The position numbers were made by a program, and so were the translations under genes. From Acidaminobacter sp964416305 (GTDB taxonomy: Bacteria; Bacillota; Clostridia; Peptostreptococcales; Acidaminobacteraceae): 64,000 nt of DNA. The notes under the pieces were generated by a model. The model was not told the origin of the DNA. It saw only the letters and a program-made list of their open reading frames with translations, and ran no database searches. Shown here piece by piece: positions 8,171 to 15,479 of this stretch (positions are counted from its first letter, which is position 1; each line of letters opens with the position of its first letter). The stretch spans positions 62,001 through 126,000 of the forward strand of contig CAYQDM010000001.1 in the NCBI GenBank assembly GCA_964416305.1, read 5' to 3'.

Positions 8171-8322
8171 GAACTTGCACCTCCTCTTAGAGAACTCGCC
8201 GGACCGGGCAGCCCCAACCATGCTTTCGAGTCAACACCAAAGTTTTCCCGAAGACTCAGTCAGTGCATTTCCAAGCCTTTCCCGTGCGGTTTTCAGGCAA
8301 CGAAACTAAGATGCCTGAACAT
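8171..8322 (-). promoter_or_regulatory. Structured 5' leader of rplU (L21 leader type)
   Basis: The roughly 150-nt untranslated leader has a hairpin pairing TTCAGGC with GCCTGAA right after the start site and a second pairing GAGTC with GACTC further on. Firmicutes carry an L21 leader RNA at this place, thought to mediate autoregulation. The assignment rests on position and hairpins, not on an alignment. Confidence 0.6.
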
Positions 8323-8329
8323 CGTTCTA

Positions 8330-8358
8330 ATTATATACGACATCGACTCATTTCACAA
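8330..8358 (-). promoter_or_regulatory. Sigma-A promoter of rplU-prp-rpmA
   Basis: TTGTGA (8358-8353), 17 bp, TATAAT (8335-8330) on the minus strand. The -35 overlaps the stop codon of the RNase E/G gene. Start predicted near 8322. Confidence 0.8.
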
Positions 8359-9765
8359 GGTTTTTTTGTACTGAATCGATAAATAATCCAGACTCTCATC
8401 AGGTTCCCACCGAAGGGCAAACCGGAAGTCCTGTCCCGCCTTAGAAATCAATGGCTCCAGCTCCAAAATCAACTTTGCCAAAGATGAACTGACGCGAAAG
8501 GCCGGACTGCGCTCACCAGATCTTACTGCTTCTTTCAGCAGCCGGTCCAATTGAGCCGTCGCAGACAAAACCCGTCCCTGACCGCAGCAGCCACAGGGCG
8601 CTGTCACCAGCTCTGCCAAGGCACTGCCCATTCTACGCCTTGTCAGGCTGAGCACGCCAAGAGAGTTCACTTCCGCTGCGAAAATGCCTGAAAAACCAGA
8701 CTGCAATGTCTTTTTGAGGAAGGCATTGTAAAATTGGCGCTCGTCCTCACTCTCGGCATCGATCAGATCCATCAACACCATGCCGCCTATGTTTCTGAGC
8801 TCCATTTGCCTCAGACATTCAACTATAGCCGCCTGATTGATTTTCTTTTTTATGCCGATGGTTTGCCGCGCCCCACTGGCAGCGCTGCCCACATTCACAT
8901 CCACTGCGTGAAACGCTTCAGTAGCCTCCAGGATCATATACGCACCGCCCAGCTCTACTTTCTTGTCCAGAAGAGCCTGGATCTGTCTTTCAAGCTGATG
9001 GGACGACTCAAACAGGAAGGGATTTCGTTTCTTCCCCTTTATTGAGGCAGCGAGATCCACCTGTATGTTGTAATTCTTGAAGAACAGATCCAAGTCAGGC
9101 GCGTCCTTAGGATTCGAAAGCACCAGTGCAGTATCAGGAATGGACAGGTGTTTTAAAAGCAGTCTTTGAGATGCGCTGAGACCTGGATCTACGCATTGTG
9201 GACTTCGCACAGTGACATAGGACCTCTGCAGCCTATCCCAGTGCTGACGCAATCGCAATGCTTCTTCTGCAACCCATTCAGGCTGAGTCAGTGTCCCTTC
9301 TGTTCGGACAATGTAGCCAAGTTCGCCGACTGCAGCATCTATAAGTGTCATAAGTGCCTCTCGTTTAACGCCGTCTCTCAGCTTTCTGGAGATGGATTTT
9401 TGTTTGGATTCAGGCATCAAAACCAAGTAACGACCTTGAATCTCAAGTTTCCCGGTGATCTTTGGACCCTTATAGCGCCCGCCCTCGGCTTTTAGCTGAA
9501 CCAAAAGCTCTGATCCGTTTTTCAGGTTCTTTCTGTCCAGTCGCTCCGGCAGATCCTGCAGCGGCAAAAATGCATCCTGTGCCAGACCAAGATCCACGAA
9601 AGCGGCGTCGAGAGATTCTACTATGGCGGTAATGCGCCCGAGAAAAATCGCACCTTCAAGTGGCTCTGTGGTCAGCGGCTCAACCGCAAGTGCCTGCAAG
9701 ATGCCATCTTCTACAAAAGCCGTTCGCTTGAACAAGAAATGAGAATCCACATAAATCTCTCTCAT
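8353..9765 (-). CDS. rng: Ribonuclease E/G family endoribonuclease
   Basis: 470 residues, the size of RNase G. An S1-type RNA-binding segment (GAIFLGRITAIVESLDAAFVDLG) covers residues 37-110. The catalytic DNase I-like region has AVDVNVGSAASG and GGMVLMDLIDAE, which carry the two metal-binding aspartates. The zinc-link CxxC is present as CGCC just after TAP. The enzyme starts decay or processing of RNA. DVNVGS departs from the common DVNTGK. It ends the operon of TIGR03960 and TIGR03936 genes, a linkage common in Clostridia. Confidence 0.93.
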   Translation of the reverse strand: MREIYVDSHFLFKRTAFVEDGILQALAVEPLTTEPLEGAIFLGRITAIVESLDAAFVDLGLAQDAFLPLQDLPERLDRKNLKNGSELLVQLKAEGGRYKGPKITGKLEIQGRYLVLMPESKQKSISRKLRDGVKREALMTLIDAAVGELGYIVRTEGTLTQPEWVAEEALRLRQHWDRLQRSYVTVRSPQCVDPGLSASQRLLLKHLSIPDTALVLSNPKDAPDLDLFFKNYNIQVDLAASIKGKKRNPFLFESSHQLERQIQALLDKKVELGGAYMILEATEAFHAVDVNVGSAASGARQTIGIKKKINQAAIVECLRQMELRNIGGMVLMDLIDAESEDERQFYNAFLKKTLQSGFSGIFAAEVNSLGVLSLTRRRMGSALAELVTAPCGCCGQGRVLSATAQLDRLLKEAVRSGERSPAFRVSSSLAKLILELEPLISKAGQDFRFALRWEPDESLDYLSIQYKKTL

Positions 9766-9776
9766 CCCATTGCCGC

Positions 9777-10514
9777 CTATTCCATTTCAAACAGCGCTTT
9801 GCCGCCTTCCCCATAAAGCGCGGTTCTGTGAACGCGCAGCGCAGCTTCGCCTTCAATGCCTATACTGGAGGCAATAGCCTTCATGAGCAGATCCGGTTTG
9901 AGGTTGGACTCTGAACCGGCATCCAAGGTGGCAAAGAGACGAAGTTCACAAACTGATACTTCCACTGCAGCCGTAGAGGACACAGATTTTCGGACTGTCC
10001 TATTCCCCTTTTCGAGGAGTTTGAGTTGGTGAACCATCGGCTTAAGCTCAATTTCTTTGTCCTTCTTACCCTTGGATTTTTTAACAGCCGTAAAGCTTGT
10101 CAGGCCAGACAGCCCTTCAATGGCTTCTACTGCGCTTTGACAAGAATCCTCGGGTACTGACCACGTCAGTTGATAATCCGATACGCGCATCAAGCTCATA
10201 AGGGACTTGGATTGTTTGACCAACCGGTGTCTGCGGTAAGCGACCTCCGCAGGGAAACACGTTTGGAACACAGTTTGCAGCTGCTGATCATCCCAGCCCT
10301 CTTCAACTTCAATTTCCACAAGCTCGGCCTCACTGCTGTAGCCAACAGAAAGCGGCGCTGCAAATGCAATTTTGGGATGAGGGTTAAATCCCTGCGAAAA
10401 CAGGAGAGGTACCTTGCCACGTCTCAATCCGCGCTCAAAAAGGCGCACCATATCCAGATGTCCAAGGTATCTGAGAAGTCCCGTTTTTGTATATTCGATT
10501 CTCAAAAGTGCCAT
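9777..10514 (-). CDS. TIGR03936/DUF2344 protein, partner of radical SAM protein
   Basis: 245 residues matching the DUF2344 family: RIEYTKTGLLRYLGHLDMVRLFERGLRR and LPLLFSQGFNPHPK-like text at the start, then LSVGYSSEAELVEIE. In many bacteria this is fused or adjacent to the TIGR03960 radical SAM protein and an RNase E/G gene, as here. Its biochemical role is not established. The ATG at 10514 overlaps the upstream stop as TAATG and has GGAGGG upstream; a TTG six bases earlier is less likely. A lysine-rich loop around residue 150 looks like a low-conservation insertion. Confidence 0.9.
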   Translation of the reverse strand: MALLRIEYTKTGLLRYLGHLDMVRLFERGLRRGKVPLLFSQGFNPHPKIAFAAPLSVGYSSEAELVEIEVEEGWDDQQLQTVFQTCFPAEVAYRRHRLVKQSKSLMSLMRVSDYQLTWSVPEDSCQSAVEAIEGLSGLTSFTAVKKSKGKKDKEIELKPMVHQLKLLEKGNRTVRKSVSSTAAVEVSVCELRLFATLDAGSESNLKPDLLMKAIASSIGIEGEAALRVHRTALYGEGGKALFEME

Positions 10515-12346
10515 TAGCAAAGCCCTCCCCAGCAGACGTTGACGCCGCAGCCTATGCAGCCTTCACGGCAATCCTGTGTGGTCGTTCCGGATTTCGCGTT
10601 TTCATTCTCTGCAACGAGAAAATGCTTATCAACGCCGGCGTCAATGTGATCCCAAGGCAGCAGCTCAGAATAGCTTCGTTTGCGGGTGGCGTAGAAGTCC
10701 ATATCTATGCCGGTCTTTTCAAAGGCTTCTACCCAGCGCTCATATCTGAAATAGTCATTCCAGCCATCAAATCTCGCGCCGTTTTTCCAAGCTTCGATCA
10801 AACCTTTGGAAATTCTTCTGTCACCCCTTGCAAATACAGCCTCAACCCGGGATGTCTCTGCGTCGTGGTAACTGAACTTTATTTTCTTATTGGTAATGCG
10901 CTGCTTCAGATAGCGCTGCTTCTCCTTAAACTGCTCCAGGCTGTCCTGCGGTTCCCACTGGAAAGGTGTGAATGGCTTGGGTACAAAACATGAAGCAGAT
11001 ACAGTCACTGAAAGGCCTTTGCTCTTATGGACGGAGGAAACGCGCTTGTGAACGTAGGTCACGAGATCGCCCAGTCCGGCTATGCCATCCACATCCTCCA
11101 TGGTTTCGAAAGGAAGACCAATCATAAAATACAGTTTGACTTTATCCCAACCTAATTCGAAAATCTGACGCATGGTCTCAGTGAGATCCTGTTCATCCAC
11201 ATTTTTATTAATGATGTCGCGCATACGCTGCGAGCCGGCTTCCGGTGCGAAGGTCAGGCCTGTTTTTCGAACTTTTTGAATTTCTTTGAGGACCTCTACA
11301 GAAAACGAATCCAATCTCAAAGACGGGAGAGATAAGCCTATTTTAGCGTCTTCGTTCAACTTGGAAAGCGCTTCTATTGTCGGACGAATCTCACTGTGGT
11401 CGAGAGTGCTGAGTGAGGTCAGAGAAAGTTCCTCATAGCCTGTCGTCGACAACAGCGTCTCAGAGAGTCGCACAACCTCATCTGCGGACCTCTCCCTAAT
11501 AGGTCTGTAAATCATGCCCGCCTGACAGAATCTGCAGCCGCGGGTACACCCTCGAAACAGTTCTACCATGGCCCTGTCATGGACGGTATCAATAAATGGC
11601 ACAATAAATTTATCAGGAAAATAGGACTGATTCAGATCCTTCATCAGACGCTTTTTGATTTTTGAAGGGGCCCCAGGTTCCAATGGCTCAAATGCCGCCA
11701 AAGTACCGTCTTCGTTATAACTGACCTTATAGAAAGACGGCACATAAATGCCCTCAATTTGAGCAGCCTGCCGCAGGAAGACAGCGCGATCAAAACCCGG
11801 TTTCATGGACTCATAAAGTCTTAGCAGTTCAAGGGTGACTTCCTCGCCTTCTCCAATAACAAACAAGTCGATGATGTCCGCCAGCGGCTCAGGATTGAAG
11901 GCGCAAGGTCCTCCGGCAATCACCACAGGATCATGATTGCCCCGATCTGCGCTCAAAACCGGTACGCCACCAAGTTCCAGCATATTGAGAATATTGGTAT
12001 AGGACAATTCATATTGCAGGGTAAAACCCACCATGTCCATTTCAGAGAGAGGCCGGTAACTCTCAAGGGTGTATAGCGGAATTTCAGCTGCCCGCATGAC
12101 GGCTTCCATATCCGGCCACGGCGCGAAGACACGCTCACACTGCAAGCCATCCTCTTTGTTGATCAATTGATACAGAATATGAAGACCGAGATGTGACATC
12201 CCCACCTCGTAAGTATCCGGGAACGCGAAGGCAAAGCGCACGCTTACCTGATCGTCTGGCTTGCTGACGCTGTGCATTTCCATGCCGATGTAGCGTGCGG
12301 GTTTTTCCACGAGATCCAGAATGGCGTCAAGTTTTTCTTTTATCAT
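10514..12346 (-). CDS. TIGR03960 family B12-binding/radical SAM protein
   Basis: About 610 residues. The N-terminal part (EVGMSHLGLHILYQL and the ADIIDLFVIGEGE stretch) resembles a cobalamin-binding-like fold. The radical SAM CX3CX2C motif is CTRGCRFC near residue 285, followed by KVKLYFMIGLPFET. The last 18 residues form a cysteine-rich tail (CREGCIGCGVNVCWGG), perhaps a second iron-sulphur site. The substrate is unknown. ATG at 12346 has GGAGGAAAT immediately before it. It is translationally coupled to the DUF2344 gene and runs on to the RNase gene. Confidence 0.9.
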   Translation of the reverse strand: MIKEKLDAILDLVEKPARYIGMEMHSVSKPDDQVSVRFAFAFPDTYEVGMSHLGLHILYQLINKEDGLQCERVFAPWPDMEAVMRAAEIPLYTLESYRPLSEMDMVGFTLQYELSYTNILNMLELGGVPVLSADRGNHDPVVIAGGPCAFNPEPLADIIDLFVIGEGEEVTLELLRLYESMKPGFDRAVFLRQAAQIEGIYVPSFYKVSYNEDGTLAAFEPLEPGAPSKIKKRLMKDLNQSYFPDKFIVPFIDTVHDRAMVELFRGCTRGCRFCQAGMIYRPIRERSADEVVRLSETLLSTTGYEELSLTSLSTLDHSEIRPTIEALSKLNEDAKIGLSLPSLRLDSFSVEVLKEIQKVRKTGLTFAPEAGSQRMRDIINKNVDEQDLTETMRQIFELGWDKVKLYFMIGLPFETMEDVDGIAGLGDLVTYVHKRVSSVHKSKGLSVTVSASCFVPKPFTPFQWEPQDSLEQFKEKQRYLKQRITNKKIKFSYHDAETSRVEAVFARGDRRISKGLIEAWKNGARFDGWNDYFRYERWVEAFEKTGIDMDFYATRKRSYSELLPWDHIDAGVDKHFLVAENENAKSGTTTQDCREGCIGCGVNVCWGGLC

Positions 12347-12396
12347 ATTTCCTCCGATTAGCAAATGGTTAATGCTTTATGGTTAATGACTGACAA

Positions 12397-13509
12397 TTAT
12401 TGATTGAAGCTGCTGCGCTTTCTGCGCATGTAGACGTTTAAAGCGAGGCCTACCGCGATCATGGAAGTCATAACAGAACTTCCGCCATAGCTTAGGAAAG
12501 GGAGCGTAATACCCGTTACCGGCATCAGACCAATGGTCATGCCAATGTTTTCGATAATCTGGAACGCAAACATAAACGTAATGCCAACGATCACCAGTTC
12601 TCCATAAAAATCCTTGGATTTCTTGGCCATTTTCATGAGGCGGTTCAAAAAAATAAAATACAGTCCAATGACGATCCCACCACCTACAAAGCCAAGCTCT
12701 TCCCCAAGCACAGCGAAGATGAAGTCGGATTCTTTGACCGGCAGATAGTCCGAGCGGTGATATACGCCTTCAAACAGGCCTTTGCCAAACATTTGTCCTG
12801 AACCGATCGTAATCTTGGATTGCATGACATGGTAATTCCCGGGCAATGACAGGTCCTCAGGGTGAAGATAGGCATCTATCCGAATGCGCTGATGCGGTTT
12901 CATTACCTGATAGGCCAGCGGCGCGCCAACTATCATGGCGCCAAGACCCGCGAGGACCAGTTTGAAATCTATTCCGGCGACATAGACCATGCCGATGGTG
13001 ATAAAAACAAACACCAATGCCATACCCAAATCAGGCTGAATCAGCAGGATGCCCAGAAACGGCAGAACGAACGCAATGATCCCCAGTATATCTTTGATGC
13101 TGGAAATCCTGCCGCCTTTTTTTTCGAGAAATTTTGCAAAGGAGAGTATAAACCCAAGCTTCGCAATTTCAGCCGGCTGAAAATACATGATCTTGAGGTC
13201 AATCCAGCTGAGTGCGCCGTATTGCCTGACACCCAGCCCCGGAATGTAAACAGTGAGCATGATCAGGATGGACAGCACATAAAACACCCGCTGCAAATCT
13301 CCCATGATCCGATAATCCACCATCATCACAATGACCGCCAAAATGATTCCAATGAAAAAGGCGGCACTTTGAATCAGCACATTACGGTTCATGCCATCCA
13401 AATGGAAATCCGTAGCGCTGGCAACCATGGTCAGACCAATCGCAAAAATCATGAGCACCACTGCGATTAGCCCAAAGTCGATATTTTTAAACAGTTTTAG
13501 ATTAAACAT
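12397..13509 (-). CDS. rodA: Rod-shape SEDS glycosyltransferase RodA
   Basis: A 370-residue SEDS-family polytopic membrane protein with about ten hydrophobic segments. RodA polymerises lipid II together with PBP2 during elongation. Family features are the LIQPDLGMALVF segment with the catalytic aspartate, ESDFIFAVLGEELGFVG, and the C-terminal LMPVTGITLPFLSYGGSS. RodA rather than FtsW is preferred from the mreBCD-mrdA context. ATG at 13509 follows GAGGTG. Confidence 0.94.
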   Translation of the reverse strand: MFNLKLFKNIDFGLIAVVLMIFAIGLTMVASATDFHLDGMNRNVLIQSAAFFIGIILAVIVMMVDYRIMGDLQRVFYVLSILIMLTVYIPGLGVRQYGALSWIDLKIMYFQPAEIAKLGFILSFAKFLEKKGGRISSIKDILGIIAFVLPFLGILLIQPDLGMALVFVFITIGMVYVAGIDFKLVLAGLGAMIVGAPLAYQVMKPHQRIRIDAYLHPEDLSLPGNYHVMQSKITIGSGQMFGKGLFEGVYHRSDYLPVKESDFIFAVLGEELGFVGGGIVIGLYFIFLNRLMKMAKKSKDFYGELVIVGITFMFAFQIIENIGMTIGLMPVTGITLPFLSYGGSSVMTSMIAVGLALNVYMRRKRSSFNQ

Positions 13510-13614
13510 GGCGCACCTCGCAAAGAAAGGCTGAGTCTTAAGCCTAAGCTTAGATACAGCCCGTCAAAGTTCCTCTCAATTTACGAACAAAACAGTACCG
13601 TTCAACATAGCCAA

Positions 13615-13884
13615 TCAGCTTCGTTTCATACTCCTGATCGGTATATTCGCCACAAGCGCCGGCAATCCGTTGGTGCTGGTGTCCGTCTTGGTTATTTGAA
13701 TATCAAAGCCGTCCTGATCAATTTCAATGTGTTTTGACAGCGCAGTTATTAAATCCTCTTTGATCAAATCGAGCAGTTCCGGCGAACAATTTGCGCGGTC
13801 ATGTACCAAAACAAGTCTAAGTCTCTCTTTTGCGACATTTTTGCTCGACTCCTGCCGACTGAGGAATTTTAAAAGATCAAACAT
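13615..13884 (-). CDS. minE: Cell division topological factor MinE
   Basis: 89 residues. Residues 1-30 are the MinD-activating region (MFDLLKFLSRQESSKNVAKERLRLVLVHDR) and the rest the dimerising topological domain (ALSKHIEIDQDGFDIQI). MinE stimulates the MinD ATPase and drives oscillation so that division is placed mid-cell. It starts 12 bp after minD with GAGGAGGG upstream. MinCDE rather than DivIVA-only control is typical of many Clostridia. Confidence 0.94.
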   Translation of the reverse strand: MFDLLKFLSRQESSKNVAKERLRLVLVHDRANCSPELLDLIKEDLITALSKHIEIDQDGFDIQITKTDTSTNGLPALVANIPIRSMKRS

Positions 13885-13896
13885 AGTAGCCCTCCT

Positions 13897-14691
13897 CTAC
13901 TTGCTGAAGTTGAACAACTTGATCAACTTGTCGAAAATTCCGCTGTTTTGGTCAAAATTGATGAAAGCAACGTCTTCACCGTCAATGCGCGCTGAAATAT
14001 TTCTGAACGCCTGACCGGAAAGTGATTGAGTTGCGACAGCCGGCTCGCCCCGGTTTGTGCTGATGATGATTTTTTCATCATCCGGTACGACACCAATAAT
14101 GTCTATGGCCAAAATATCAGTGATATCTTCAATATTCATCATATCTCCGCGTTTCACCATGTCGTGACGGACACGGTTGACAATCAGCTTTGGATTTCTG
14201 AGTTCAGCAGCTTCCAACAGACCAATGATCCGGTCTGCATCTCTCACGGCAGAAACTTCAGGTGTGGTTACCACTACGGCGCGATCAGCACCTGCAATGG
14301 CATTTTTAAAGCCTTGTTCGATTCCCGCCGGACAGTCAACCAGAACATAGTCAAATTCCAGCTTGAGTTCTTCACAAAGGACTTTCATTTGAGCTTGAGA
14401 AACTGCATCTTTGTCTTTAGTTTGTGCCGCAGGCAACAAATAGAGATTTTCAAAGCGCTTATCTTTGATCAGCGCCTGACGCGTCTTGCAATTGCCCGAT
14501 ACGACATCCACCAGGTCATAGACGATCCGGTTCTCAAGTCCCAGAACAACGTCGAGATTCCGAAGTCCAATATCCGCGTCAATGACCGCGACTTTCTTTC
14601 CTCTCAATGACAATCCGGCGCCGATATTGGCAGTGGTCGTCGTTTTGCCGACGCCGCCCTTGCCGGATGTTATTACGATGCATTCACCCAT
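13897..14691 (-). CDS. minD: Septum-site ATPase MinD
   Basis: 264 residues of the ParA/MinD family. The deviant Walker A is GKGGVGKTT, followed by VIDADIGLRNLD and the switch region VLVDCPAGIEQGF. The last residues GIFDKLIKLFNFSK form the amphipathic membrane-targeting helix. MinD recruits MinC to the membrane. The start is placed at the ATG of MGECIVITSGKGG with GGGGGA upstream; a longer in-frame start adds 12 residues that do not fit the family. Confidence 0.96.
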   Translation of the reverse strand: MGECIVITSGKGGVGKTTTTANIGAGLSLRGKKVAVIDADIGLRNLDVVLGLENRIVYDLVDVVSGNCKTRQALIKDKRFENLYLLPAAQTKDKDAVSQAQMKVLCEELKLEFDYVLVDCPAGIEQGFKNAIAGADRAVVVTTPEVSAVRDADRIIGLLEAAELRNPKLIVNRVRHDMVKRGDMMNIEDITDILAIDIIGVVPDDEKIIISTNRGEPAVATQSLSGQAFRNISARIDGEDVAFINFDQNSGIFDKLIKLFNFSK

Positions 14692-14710
14692 CTCAACAGT
14701 CCCCCTATTT

Positions 14711-15439
14711 TTAAAGATACGGCTCAATCATTATATAGCCGTCTCTGATTCTGGCTATTTCTGGCAATTCCGGCACCTGACCGCCTTCAGGCGGTCTGGT
14801 GATCAGCGTGCTGATTCTCAGCTGAGTTGGGTTAAGTCTAAAAGCGGAAATAGTCGCTGAATTGTCTCCGGCGGAACCTGCATGAGCGACCCCGCGCAGC
14901 GTTCCCATTACGACTATATGCCCTTCCGCCACGATCTCAGCGCCCGGGTTGACATCACCAACCACGATCACATGTCCCGGATAGATAACACTTCTGCCGG
15001 ATCTCATAGTTCCGAAGACAATTTTTGCCTGGTCCTCGCTCCTCTGAGTCATTCCATCCGTCGCGGCGGCCGGCGAAAAAGCTTCCTCTGTTTTTTCGAC
15101 GTTGTTTCCCCTGGCAGCATCAGAAGCCCGCTCAGATTTTTCAGTGTTTTCCCTGACTGCTTTGACTTTTTCACTACTTGAATTATGTCCCAATCGCTCA
15201 ATAAAGTCAAGACGGGCTACTTGAATCCCTGAGGTGCTGAAGACCTTTTCCGCTTCTTCTTTTTCTCTGCGGTTTAAAGTTCTGCCTTCGACGCCAATGA
15301 CCGTTGCGCCGGCAAAAAAACTTTTTCCCAGTTCAATCTTTTCTTTAAGTCCATTCAACAATTCTTCGAAATCGCACTCAGAATCAAGTTGGAGAACGAT
15401 CCCTTCTCTGGTGCCTTTAAATTCGACTTTTTTCTTCAC
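14711..15439 (-). CDS. minC: Septum-site inhibitor MinC
   Basis: 242 residues. The N-terminal MinC domain (KVEFKGTREGIVLQLDSECDF) inhibits FtsZ, a charged low-complexity linker spans about 95-125, and the C-terminal right-handed beta-helix domain binds MinD (RSGRSVIYPGHVIVVGDVNPGAE split over residues 148-170, then GHIVVMGTLRGVAHAG). The start is GTG at 15439 with AGAAGGTGG upstream. It directly follows mrdA. Confidence 0.95.
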   Translation of the reverse strand: MKKKVEFKGTREGIVLQLDSECDFEELLNGLKEKIELGKSFFAGATVIGVEGRTLNRREKEEAEKVFSTSGIQVARLDFIERLGHNSSSEKVKAVRENTEKSERASDAARGNNVEKTEEAFSPAAATDGMTQRSEDQAKIVFGTMRSGRSVIYPGHVIVVGDVNPGAEIVAEGHIVVMGTLRGVAHAGSAGDNSATISAFRLNPTQLRISTLITRPPEGGQVPELPEIARIRDGYIMIEPYL

Positions 15440-15479
15440 TGAACCACCTTCTTTCCATTATCCGTTTTTCAACTGACCA

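Noticed and set aside
7859..8221. A 17-codon N-terminal extension of L21
   Set aside because: It lies in the leader RNA, has no ribosome site, and L21 proteins begin at MYAI.
8317..8327. GAAC-ATC-GTTC as a LexA box in the rplU leader
   Set aside because: The spacing is three bases instead of four, and it forms part of the leader region beside a hairpin.
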